From: an uncultured Clostridia bacterium
GTDB lineage: Bacteria > Bacillota > Clostridia > Christensenellales > CAG-917
Assembly (NCBI GenBank): GCA_947174215.1
Contig: CAMWIB010000088.1
Location: forward strand, 1-5,461
Length of the DNA stretch: 5,461 bases
Direction of reading: 5' to 3'
Below the pieces are notes generated by a model, which was given only the letters and a program-made list of their open reading frames with translations, was not told where the DNA came from and ran no database searches. Shown piece after piece: positions 1 through 5,215 of the stretch. The position numbers and the translations under genes are program-made. Each line of letters begins with the position of its first letter. Positions within the stretch are counted from its first letter, which is position 1.

Positions 1-48
1 ATCAATAAATATTAGATTGATTAGGGTAGCGGGAACAAATACAGGAAG

Positions 49-240
49 GTGCCTGGCCTTCACAAACGAGGCAATAAAATAGAAAGGGAGATTAAATATA
101 GAAAAATAATAGATGGAGTAGAGATAGAAATTGCAGTTAAAGAGAGTGAGACAGCGAAAGAGACTGTAAAAAATAAACTCTTAAAACAGATGCAAAATGA
201 CTTACATGAGGGTTGCCTTTTCAAAGGAGAAGATTTATGA
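49..240 (+). CDS. Small TnpW-like protein encoded upstream of the recombinase
   Basis: A 63-residue, highly charged protein with no membrane segment or signal peptide. Its core, about residues 17-50 (YRKIIDGVEIEIAVKESE, then TAKETVKNKLLKQM), has the layout I remember for TnpW-type proteins of clostridial transposons: a short beta hairpin, then S/T-x-x-T/E and an amphipathic helix of the kind KETxxxKLxxxM. The function of that family is unknown to me. The stop codon overlaps the recombinase ATG (ATGA at 237-240), which suggests translational coupling and is the best evidence that the frame is used. The start is uncertain. In-frame TAG codons at 13-15 and 22-24 exclude anything upstream. GTG at 49 has only a badly spaced AGGA before it, and it lies in a small hairpin (GAAGG 45-49 with CCTTC 57-61). 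The true start may be a non-ATG codon further in, or the 5' end may be damaged. The family assignment is from memory of the pattern and is moderate. Confidence 0.5.
   Translation: MPGLHKRGNKIEREIKYRKIIDGVEIEIAVKESETAKETVKNKLLKQMQNDLHEGCLFKGEDL
224..240 (+). promoter_or_regulatory. Ribosome binding site and ATGA start/stop overlap
   Basis: AAGGAG at 224-229 lies 7 bases before ATG 237, and that ATG shares bases with the TGA of the upstream small gene. This decides the recombinase start against the in-frame TTG at 213, which has no Shine-Dalgarno sequence and would put the ribosome site inside the gene. Confidence 0.8.
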
Positions 241-1871
241 ACAGACAGCTTTCAGTTAATAAAGATGAAATTATAAAAGGAGGTGGTAGGATAACGGCTT
301 TGTACTGTCGCTTATCAAGAGATGATGAACTCGAAGGTGAAAGTAACAGCATAACCAATCAAAAGTCAATATTGAGCAAATATGCCAAAGAAAACGGATT
401 GATTAACACACGTTTCTATGTAGACGACGGTTATAGCGGAACAAACTTTAATAGACCTGATTTTCAAAGATTATTGGCAGATGTAAATGTTGGAATAATA
501 GGTACTATAATCGTAAAGGATATGTCCAGGCTTGGTAGAGATTATTTGCGAGTAGGAATGTTCACAGAAATAACATTCCCCGAAGCAAACGTAAGGTTCA
601 TTGCCATAAATGACGGAGTAGACAGCGAGAGTAGTGTAGACAACGACTTTACGCCTTTCAGAAATATCATCAATGAGTGGTATGCAAAAGACACGAGTAA
701 AAAGATTAAAGCAGTATTCAAAGCAAAAGGAATGTCTGGCAAACCACTTTGCACGAGACCGCCATATGGATATGTGAAAGACCCTGCGGACAAGTATCAT
801 TGGATAATAGATGATGAAGCTGCAGAAATAGTTAGGCAGATATTTAGCTTGTGCGTTAAAGGACTAGGACCTAAACAGATTGCAGATATGCTAACGGAAA
901 AGGGTATAGAAACACCGTTTCTATATTTCAAGAGAAAGGGGATACCTACTACATTAAGGAATATGGAGTTCCCCGAAATATGGTCTTGTCAAACTATCAT
1001 CAATATGTTAGACAATCTACAATACATAGGCAATACGGTGAACTTCAAAACATATAGACGGTCTTATAAGTCGAAAAAGGCACAGATTAATCCAAAGGAT
1101 AAATGGATGGTATTCGAGAATACTCACGATGCAATTATTGATAAAGATACATTCGATACTGTTCAGAGAATACGCGAAGGTAGAAGGCGTAAGGTAAATA
1201 TGAGAGAAGAGGAAAACATTTTTGCGGGATTACTGTTCTGTGCTGACTGTGGACGAAAATTGTATTTCACAAAAAGAAGCGTAGATAATCGTAATAGCTA
1301 TTATAACTGTTCAACTTATCGGAAAAAGAAGAAGGGGTTGTGTACATCTCATCAAATTGGTGTGAACATATTAGAGGAAGCTGTATTGGCAGATTTGCAA
1401 AGAGTATTCTCAATGGCATTGTCTAATGAGAAAGAGTTCGCCGAAACATTGCAAAGAAGGGTACAAACGGAAAACATAGTCCAAACGGCAAAGAAAGAAC
1501 GTGAGTTGGTAGAAGTAAATAAACACATTGCTCAACTTGACAAAACCATTGAAAGACTCTATGATGATATGGTAAAAGGGTTGATAACCGAAGAACGATT
1601 CTCAACGCTATACAAGAGCTTTGAAGCTGAGCAGAAAGCCTTGAAAGCTCGTGAGCAACAACTAGAAACCGAACTGCAAAATGTAAAAGAGCAAGAAGGG
1701 AAAGTTGCTGTTTTCCTGAAAACCGTACGCAAGTATAAAAAGATTACTAAGCTCACCTCAGAAATTCTACACGAATTTATTGAGAAGATAATAGTTCATC
1801 AATGTAAAGTTGTGGACGGCAAGAAGCAACAAAAAATAGAGATAATATACAACTGCGTAGGTTGTATATAA
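237..1871 (+). CDS. Large serine recombinase (TnpX/DUF4368 type)
   Basis: A 544-residue site-specific DNA recombinase that would excise and insert its mobile element through a phosphoserine intermediate. The N-terminal resolvase domain (about 19-160) holds YCRLSRDD with catalytic Ser27 and Arg25, the DGYSGTNFNRP motif at 64-74, and DMSRLGRDYLRVG at 95-107 with the active-site Arg98 and Arg101. The recombinase domain (about 170-320) opens with RPPYGY at 174-179. A zinc ribbon follows: Cys335-x2-Cys338, Cys358 and Cys369 (or His372). Residues about 415-495 are a charged, glutamine-rich coiled coil. The tail (LTSEILHEFIEKIIVHQ, then IEIIYNCVG) fits DUF4368. The protein stops only four residues after YNCVG's Val (at Ile544), whereas relatives often run on, so the extreme C-terminus may be slightly trimmed (see the flanking 10-bp repeats). 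All catalytic residues are present and no frame break is seen, so it is probably active. Codon use is more A-rich than in the genes downstream. No accessory cargo is visible. Confidence 0.95.
   Translation: MNRQLSVNKDEIIKGGGRITALYCRLSRDDELEGESNSITNQKSILSKYAKENGLINTRFYVDDGYSGTNFNRPDFQRLLADVNVGIIGTIIVKDMSRLGRDYLRVGMFTEITFPEANVRFIAINDGVDSESSVDNDFTPFRNIINEWYAKDTSKKIKAVFKAKGMSGKPLCTRPPYGYVKDPADKYHWIIDDEAAEIVRQIFSLCVKGLGPKQIADMLTEKGIETPFLYFKRKGIPTTLRNMEFPEIWSCQTIINMLDNLQYIGNTVNFKTYRRSYKSKKAQINPKDKWMVFENTHDAIIDKDTFDTVQRIREGRRRKVNMREEENIFAGLLFCADCGRKLYFTKRSVDNRNSYYNCSTYRKKKKGLCTSHQIGVNILEEAVLADLQRVFSMALSNEKEFAETLQRRVQTENIVQTAKKERELVEVNKHIAQLDKTIERLYDDMVKGLITEERFSTLYKSFEAEQKALKAREQQLETELQNVKEQEGKVAVFLKTVRKYKKITKLTSEILHEFIEKIIVHQCKVVDGKKQQKIEIIYNCVGCI
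1845..1869. repeat. 9-bp perfect palindrome at the recombinase 3' end
   Basis: ATATACAAC (1845-1853) and GTTGTATAT (1861-1869) are exact inverted copies around a 7-base centre, covering the last codons of the recombinase. The stem is AT-rich and no T-tract follows on the plus strand, so it is a poor terminator. Serine recombinases often act on dyad-symmetric sites next to their own gene, so a recombinase binding or attachment half-site is possible. That role is inference. Confidence 0.6.
1861..1870 (+). repeat. Left copy of a 10-bp direct repeat
   Basis: GTTGTATATA, identical to 2018-2027. It includes part of the recombinase stop codon and abuts the left end of the fold-back at 1871. It could be a target-site duplication or a recombination core. 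Confidence 0.65.
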
Positions 1872-2017
1872 AAAATCCCTTATTCAACTCACCATTTTGC
1901 GCATAACATTGTCAACGCTCCATTGCCACCAAGTCACGTATTTATATACGTTAGGCTTGTTGTCAGTGGGCGTTTTCGCGTTCTGCATCAAAATATCTCG
2001 ATTTTAGGTTTTTGACA
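1871..2017. repeat. 147-bp fold-back (MITE-like) non-coding element
   Basis: An imperfect inverted repeat with arms of about 70 bases and a four-base loop (TTAT, 1942-1945). Paired blocks from the centre outward are: ACGTAT 1936-1941 with ATACGT 1946-1951; CAAG 1930-1933 with CTTG 1956-1959; a mixed block 1920-1928 with 1961-1969; AACGC 1914-1918 with GCGTT 1970-1974 (T1919 bulged); GCATAAC 1901-1907 with GTTCTGC 1980-1986 (one mismatch); ATTTTG 1894-1899 with CAAAAT 1989-1994; and a weak outer block AAAAA-T-CC 1871-1878 with GGTTTTT 2007-2013. No protein-coding frame is credible here. Exact 10-bp direct repeats lie at both edges. This fits a small non-autonomous insertion, a recombination end, or a structured transcript end between two convergent genes. 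The family is not recognised. Confidence 0.65.
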
Positions 2018-2027
2018 GTTGTATATA
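2018..2027 (+). repeat. Right copy of a 10-bp direct repeat
   Basis: GTTGTATATA, identical to 1861-1870. Both copies are followed within one or two bases by a run of A and then T (AAAAAAT or TAAAAAT). It lies just outside the right arm of the fold-back. Confidence 0.65.
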
Positions 2028-2028
2028 T

Positions 2029-2050
2029 AAAAATTTGTCACGCGAGGTGA
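2029..2050 (-). terminator. Weak candidate terminator for the cysteine desulfurase
   Basis: On the minus strand, just past the desulfurase stop codon, TCAC-ctcgc-GTGA forms a four-pair stem, followed by CAAATTTTT. The stem is short, so termination here is doubtful. The larger fold-back beyond it may do the work instead. Confidence 0.3.
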
Positions 2051-2051
2051 A

Positions 2052-3164
2052 TTAAAGTTTACGTATTATATTTTCCATTACGGTTGAGAAATAGAGTATA
2101 TCCTTTGAGGTCGTTTCTACGCCGAGGCTAATGCGGACTGCGCCTTGCGTTGTCGTGCCGAGCGCTTTGTGTACGAGCGGCGCACAGTGCAGACCGCTAC
2201 GGACGGCTATGCCGTTGTCGCTGAGCAGTTCGGAGATATAGGCGCTGTCGATATCTCTGATATTAAAAGCGATAACGCCGGTTACGCTTTCGTCCGTGTA
2301 CATAGTTGCTCCTATCATTTTCAAGTTGTAAAGTGCGGTTTTAGTAAGCTTTGCGAGATGCTTGCGCGTTACGTCGATATGCTCGTAAGACCACTTCGCG
2401 CCTTGGTGCAATGCGGCGATTCCGCCTGCAAACAGAGTGCCTGCCTCAAAGCCGTCAACGCTTTCAGTAGGCTGATACACGCTTGACGAATACGAGCCTG
2501 TGCCGCCGTAAAGTAGAGGAGTAATCTGCTTGCGAGTCATAAGGAATCCCGTGCCTTGTACGCCGTGCAAGCCCTTATGACCTGCGCACGCAAGCATGTC
2601 TATCCCGAAGCCTTCCATATCCGTGTCGAGAATAGGAACGCTTTGCGCTCCGTCTACAATCAACGTTGCTCCGACTTCCTTTGAAATCTTGCCGACCTCT
2701 TGCAAGTCGAGAGTTGCGCCAGTCACGTTGCACGCACCTCCGAGTACGATAATATCCTTATTGCTTGCCGCCTCTTTAAGCTCGGACAGATTTATTTTGC
2801 CGCCGTGCGTATCGAGTACAGTCAATGAAATCCTACCTCGCCGTTCAAGCTCGTAGAGCGGACGGAGAACGGAGTTATGCTCGTTCGTAGACGTTAGTAC
2901 GCGCTCGCCGCCTTTTATAATTCCGAATATCCCGAGATTGAGAGCCTCCGTACAGTTTTTCGTGAAGATAACATTATAGCTGTCATCTGCGTGCAGTACG
3001 CTTTTCAGATACTCGCGGCAGGCTTCGATTTTTAGTCCCGCGTCAATAGCGTCGGGATAGGCTCCGCGGCCGCTGTTTGCAGAGTGGCGTAGGTCGTAAT
3101 TTATACAGTCGATAACCGCCTGCGGTTTGTAACGCGAGGTGGCGGCGTTGTCAAGATATAGCAT
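2052..3164 (-). CDS. Cysteine desulfurase, class V aminotransferase fold (EF2568-like family)
   Basis: A 370-residue cytosolic PLP enzyme that takes sulfur from L-cysteine as an enzyme-bound persulfide, leaving alanine. Visible motifs: the N-terminal YLDNAATS (3-10); TEALNL (72-77) in the phosphate-binding region; NEHNSV (94-99) with the PLP-stacking His96; VDGAQ (170-174) with Asp171; AGHKGLHG (194-201) with the Schiff-base Lys197; GTG and GFEAGT (238-243); and RSGLHCAPL (322-330) with the sulfur-accepting Cys327. Length and motifs match the TIGR01977-type cysteine desulfurases of Firmicutes, which are distinct from IscS and closer to SufS/CsdA. GTGAGG four bases upstream supports ATG 3164. 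It is divergent from a DUF3343 gene, a putative Se/S carrier, and these two families often travel together in clostridia (recalled, not checked). So its job may be sulfur or selenium delivery rather than bulk Fe-S assembly. No iscU/sufU or selD is visible. The catalytic set is complete. Confidence 0.93.
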   Translation of the reverse strand: MLYLDNAATSRYKPQAVIDCINYDLRHSANSGRGAYPDAIDAGLKIEACREYLKSVLHADDSYNVIFTKNCTEALNLGIFGIIKGGERVLTSTNEHNSVLRPLYELERRGRISLTVLDTHGGKINLSELKEAASNKDIIVLGGACNVTGATLDLQEVGKISKEVGATLIVDGAQSVPILDTDMEGFGIDMLACAGHKGLHGVQGTGFLMTRKQITPLLYGGTGSYSSSVYQPTESVDGFEAGTLFAGGIAALHQGAKWSYEHIDVTRKHLAKLTKTALYNLKMIGATMYTDESVTGVIAFNIRDIDSAYISELLSDNGIAVRSGLHCAPLVHKALGTTTQGAVRISLGVETTSKDILYFSTVMENIIRKL

Positions 3165-3203
3165 AATACCTCACAATCAGAATAGCTTTCAGCTTACTTT
3201 ATG

Positions 3204-3220
3204 CGAAAAAGCACGAAAAA
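3204..3220. repeat. Paired CGAAAAA repeats in the divergent intergenic region
   Basis: CGAAAAA occurs at 3204-3210 and again at 3214-3220, ten bases apart, which is about one helical turn. It lies between the divergent desulfurase and DUF3343 genes, where a shared operator could sit. No known operator consensus is recognised. The rest of the 110-base gap shows no convincing promoter pair for either gene. The minus strand has a weak TTCGCA/TATTCT pair with a 17-base spacer near the desulfurase start. Confidence 0.3.
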
Positions 3221-3274
3221 TGTGTGTGGACAGTATATTAAATTATGGGCGGATACATATAATTGGAGGAAGCC

Positions 3275-3523
3275 ATGAGAGAATTCTTTATTTCATTCCG
3301 CTCACGCTCGGAAGCTATGTCCTTTTATGAATCACTTCTGAGCTATCGCATAGCGTGCAGACTTATCAACACACCGTCGTCGGCAGGGATAGGGTGCGGC
3401 TTGTCGGTTAAGCTGATCGCTCGTGATATGCCTCAGGCGAAGAAGGTGTTGGAGCGTGGGAAGTTTAACTCGGCGGTCGGATTTTATTATTTCTCAACGA
3501 ACGGCTCGGCGATACGGGTGTGA
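3275..3523 (+). CDS. DUF3343 putative Se/S carrier-like protein
   Basis: An 82-residue soluble protein of the DUF3343 family, annotated in Pfam as putative Se/S carrier-like. Visible marks are the beta-strand start REFFISFRSRSEAM (2-15), a helix, the segment CRLINTPSSAGIGCGLSVKL (28-47) with the family's conserved Cys-Gly-Leu at 41-43, and a final KFNSAVGFYYF segment (63-73). Cys41 is the expected thiol that would carry a persulfide or selenide; Cys28 is a second thiol. GGAGGA at 3265-3270 sits four bases before ATG 3275 and fixes the start against the TTG at 3263, which overlaps that site. It is divergent from the cysteine desulfurase, the likely sulfur source. The partnership is inference from neighbourhood and family; no biochemical role is proven for the family to my knowledge. 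Confidence 0.85.
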   Translation: MREFFISFRSRSEAMSFYESLLSYRIACRLINTPSSAGIGCGLSVKLIARDMPQAKKVLERGKFNSAVGFYYFSTNGSAIRV

Positions 3524-3541
3524 GTGATAAATCTGTATTTG

Positions 3542-3640
3542 GGCGCGATTATGCACGAAATTTGAGAGAGTGAAGTATACTGAGCAATGCGCATATGCGT
3601 GCGCTTAGTACACGCTCAAAATTCTTGCCAAAGTCGCGCC
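3542..3640. repeat. 99-bp fold-back element upstream of nth
   Basis: This imperfect inverted repeat, centred near 3594, fills most of the gap between the DUF3343 gene and nth. Paired blocks from the ends inward are: GGCGCGA 3542-3548 with TCGCGCC 3634-3640 (perfect); GCA 3553-3555 with TGC; GAA 3557-3559 with TTC 3622-3624; TTTGAG 3561-3566 with CTCAAA 3615-3620; GTATACTGAGC 3575-3585 with GCTTAGTACAC 3603-3613 (one mismatch, one G-U); and the central palindrome CGCATATGCG 3590-3599. The left arm has an eight-base unpaired insert (3567-3574). The tetramer TTTG occurs just outside both ends (3538-3541 and 3641-3644). There is no coding frame and no T-tract, so it is a poor simple terminator. 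Its right arm contains the -35 box of the nth promoter. Confidence 0.65.
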
Positions 3641-3653
3641 TTTGTGCGATAAT
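3625..3653 (+). promoter_or_regulatory. Sigma-A type promoter for leaderless nth mRNA
   Basis: TTGCCA (3625-3630, five of six consensus bases) and GATAAT (3648-3653, five of six) are separated by exactly 17 bases. A start point seven bases past the -10 box is A3660, the first base of the nth ATG. No Shine-Dalgarno sequence is present between 3631 and 3659. The sequence therefore predicts a leaderless transcript. Confidence 0.6.
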
Positions 3654-3659
3654 ATAACT

Positions 3660-4298
3660 ATGACAAAAGATAATGCAGAAATATACGCACTTCTTGACGG
3701 TATGCACAAAAATGCCGAATGCGAGTTGAAATTCCGCTCGTCGTTCGAGCTGTTGATTGCAGTAGTGCTGTCGGCGCAGTGTACTGACAAGCGAGTGAAT
3801 AAGGTTACGGAGGAGCTGTTCAAGGTCGCAAATACCCCAGAGCAGTTCGTAGCTATGCCTACCGAGGAGCTTGAAAGGCGAATATTCTCCTGCGGCTTTT
3901 ACCATAACAAGGCTTTGGCAATAAAAGAATTAAGTCAGAGTATAATCGAGATAGGCGGTATGCCGACTACGCGCGACGAGCTTATGAAGCTACGCGGCGT
4001 TGGAAGAAAGACTGCAAACGTCGTATACGCGGTTGGATATGGCGGCAACGCGATTGCCGTTGACACTCACGTGTTCAGAGTGGCGAACAGAATTGGCATT
4101 GTAAACGCCAAAACGCCGGAGGCTACCGAGCAACAGCTTATGAGCGGCTTTGACGAGAACGTGTGGTCACACCTTCACCACCTGCTTATCTTTCACGGAA
4201 GATACGTTTGTCACTCGCGTAAGCCCGATTGCGATGTATGCGCATTGCGCGACAAATGCAAGTATTATGCGGAAAACTCCGCGAGCGATAATAAATAA
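3660..4298 (+). CDS. nth: Endonuclease III, [4Fe-4S] base-excision DNA glycosylase/AP lyase
   Basis: A 212-residue bifunctional DNA repair enzyme that removes oxidised pyrimidines and cuts the abasic strand by beta-elimination. The length equals the usual 211-213. The helix-hairpin-helix LRGVGRKTANVV (111-122) contains catalytic Lys117, and AVDTHVFRVANR (133-144) contains catalytic Asp135. The C-terminal cluster is Cys184-x6-Cys191-x2-Cys194-x5-Cys200, the exact Nth spacing for [4Fe-4S]. The substrate-side segment LLIAVVLSAQCTDKRVN (31-47) is also typical. ATG 3660 is chosen because protein length matches the family there; an in-frame TTG at 3642 has no ribosome site either. The gene appears to have its own promoter, with transcription starting at the ATG. 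nfnA follows after 88 bases. Nothing is missing or broken. Confidence 0.95.
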   Translation: MTKDNAEIYALLDGMHKNAECELKFRSSFELLIAVVLSAQCTDKRVNKVTEELFKVANTPEQFVAMPTEELERRIFSCGFYHNKALAIKELSQSIIEIGGMPTTRDELMKLRGVGRKTANVVYAVGYGGNAIAVDTHVFRVANRIGIVNAKTPEATEQQLMSGFDENVWSHLHHLLIFHGRYVCHSRKPDCDVCALRDKCKYYAENSASDNK

Positions 4299-4344
4299 CC
4301 GTGAAGCAAATTATAACCGTAGCGAAATAACACCGTTTTGTTAT
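4295..4344. repeat. Short repeats and AT-rich hairpin between nth and nfnA
   Basis: ATAACCGT occurs at 4295-4302 and again at 4313-4320, 18 bases apart. A six-pair stem, ATAACA 4327-4332 with TGTTAT 4339-4344, follows with a six-base loop. No T-tract follows, so termination of nth here is unsupported. The role is unknown. Confidence 0.3.
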
Positions 4345-4347
4345 AGA
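4339..4347 (+). promoter_or_regulatory. Possible extended -10 promoter for nfnAB
   Basis: TG-T-TATAGA at 4339-4347 fits the extended -10 pattern TGnTATAAT with two mismatches in the hexamer. There is no good -35 box 16-18 bases upstream. A start near 4354 would give a leader of about 33 bases. The call is weak; nfnAB could also be read through from nth. Confidence 0.3.
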
Positions 4348-4386
4348 ATTGTGTAGCAAAGCGACAATGCAATAAACGAAGTGGAT

Positions 4387-5214
4387 ATGAAAAATTTTGA
4401 GATAGTTTCAAAAAGACGGCTTGCAGATAACGTCTGCGAGTACGAAATATATGCGCCGTACGTCACAAAGCACTGCCTTGCAGGGCAGTTTGTGATATTG
4501 CGTACGGACGAGGACGGCGAGCGCGTTCCGTTTACGATATGCGACTATTCGCGGGAGAAAGGCACCGTCTGTATTCTCGTTCAAGAGGTTGGTTATACGA
4601 CGCTCAAACTTTCTCAAATGCAGGTCGGCGAAACGCTTGCGGATTTCGTTGGACCTCTTGGAAACGCAACGGATTTGTCGGAATATAAGAGGGTATGCCT
4701 CGTCGGTGGCGGCATCGGTACTGCCGTTATATATCCGCAGGCTAAACAGCTTTTTGCGGAAGGCAAGAGCGTAGACGTCATTATAGGCGCAAGGAACAAA
4801 TCGCTTTTGATGTATACGGACGAGATGAGCGCTACGAGCGATAACCTCTATCTCATCACCGACGACGGCTCAAACGGAAAGAAGGGCTTCGTCACGGATA
4901 TGCTTAAAGAGCTTGTAGATGGTGGAAAGCAGTACGACTGCGTATTTGCCGTCGGTCCGCTTCCTATGATGAGGGCGGTTTGCGCACTCACGCGCGAGCT
5001 TGGAATCAAGACGGTTATCAGTATGAACTCGCTTATGGTTGACGGCACAGGTATGTGCGGTTGTTGTAGGCTTACGGTAGGCGGAAAGACGAAATACGCG
5101 TGCATAGACGGACCCGAGTTCGACGGACGCGAAGTTGATTTTGAAGAGGCTATTGCGCGTAGCCGCATATACAGAACGCATGAGCAGGCGCACCTGTGCA
5201 ATTTGAGAGGTTGA
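4387..5214 (+). CDS. nfnA: Nfn transhydrogenase small subunit (FAD/NAD and [2Fe-2S] protein)
   Basis: A 275-residue cytosolic subunit of the NADH-dependent reduced ferredoxin:NADP+ oxidoreductase, an electron-bifurcating flavoenzyme of anaerobes. The N-terminal FAD-binding barrel carries RVPFTICD (46-53). The nucleotide-binding half carries LVGGGIGTA (105-113) for NAD(H). The C-terminal part binds a [2Fe-2S] cluster in MVDGTGMCGCCR and YACIDGPEFDG, with Asp219-x4-Cys224-x2-Cys227-x11-Cys239. In PyrK-type dihydroorotate dehydrogenase subunits the first ligand is Cys, and here it is Asp, as reported for NfnA structures. ATG 4387 is preferred to GTG 4381 because the protein begins MKNFEIVSKR like relatives; its ribosome site (GAAGTGG, 4378-4384) is weak and close. 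One base separates its stop from the next start. Databases often call this family sulfide dehydrogenase subunit beta or dihydroorotate dehydrogenase electron transfer subunit. Nfn is preferred because of the partner gene. Confidence 0.88.
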   Translation: MKNFEIVSKRRLADNVCEYEIYAPYVTKHCLAGQFVILRTDEDGERVPFTICDYSREKGTVCILVQEVGYTTLKLSQMQVGETLADFVGPLGNATDLSEYKRVCLVGGGIGTAVIYPQAKQLFAEGKSVDVIIGARNKSLLMYTDEMSATSDNLYLITDDGSNGKKGFVTDMLKELVDGGKQYDCVFAVGPLPMMRAVCALTRELGIKTVISMNSLMVDGTGMCGCCRLTVGGKTKYACIDGPEFDGREVDFEEAIARSRIYRTHEQAHLCNLRG

Positions 5215-5215
5215 A

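Noticed and set aside
275..302. Near-perfect Shine-Dalgarno sequence inside the recombinase gene (AAAAGGAGGTGG at 275-286).
   Set aside because: The next in-frame start codons are ATA 291 and TTG 300, with poor spacing for the TTG. ATG 237 has a good site and ATGA coupling, so an internal start is not needed.
1845..1880. Rho-independent terminator of the recombinase from the 9-bp palindrome.
   Set aside because: The stem is AT-rich and is followed on the plus strand by A, not T.
1901..1986. Integron attC-like site: seven-base outer boxes (GCATAAC/GTTCTGC), unpaired 5-6 base spacer, inner stem with an extrahelical T.
   Set aside because: The boxes do not fit RYYYAAC/GTTRRRY well, no tyrosine integron integrase or cassette gene is in view, and the pairing continues outside these boxes as a larger fold-back.
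3258..3263. Perfect TATAAT just before the DUF3343 gene.
   Set aside because: Transcription from it would start about 3270 and remove the strong GGAGGA ribosome site at 3265-3270; no -35 box is present 17 bases upstream.
3549..3905. Minus-strand open frame of 118 codons over the fold-back and the start of nth.
   Set aside because: It is antisense to conserved nth codons, has no ribosome site or recognisable domain, and is a shadow of the real gene.
4269..4282. Hairpin GCGGA-aaac-TCCGC near the end of nth as a terminator.
   Set aside because: It lies within the coding region and no T-tract follows.
4387..5214. PyrK, the electron transfer subunit of dihydroorotate dehydrogenase.
   Set aside because: The first cluster ligand is Asp rather than Cys, and the next gene is GltD/NfnB-like rather than pyrD.
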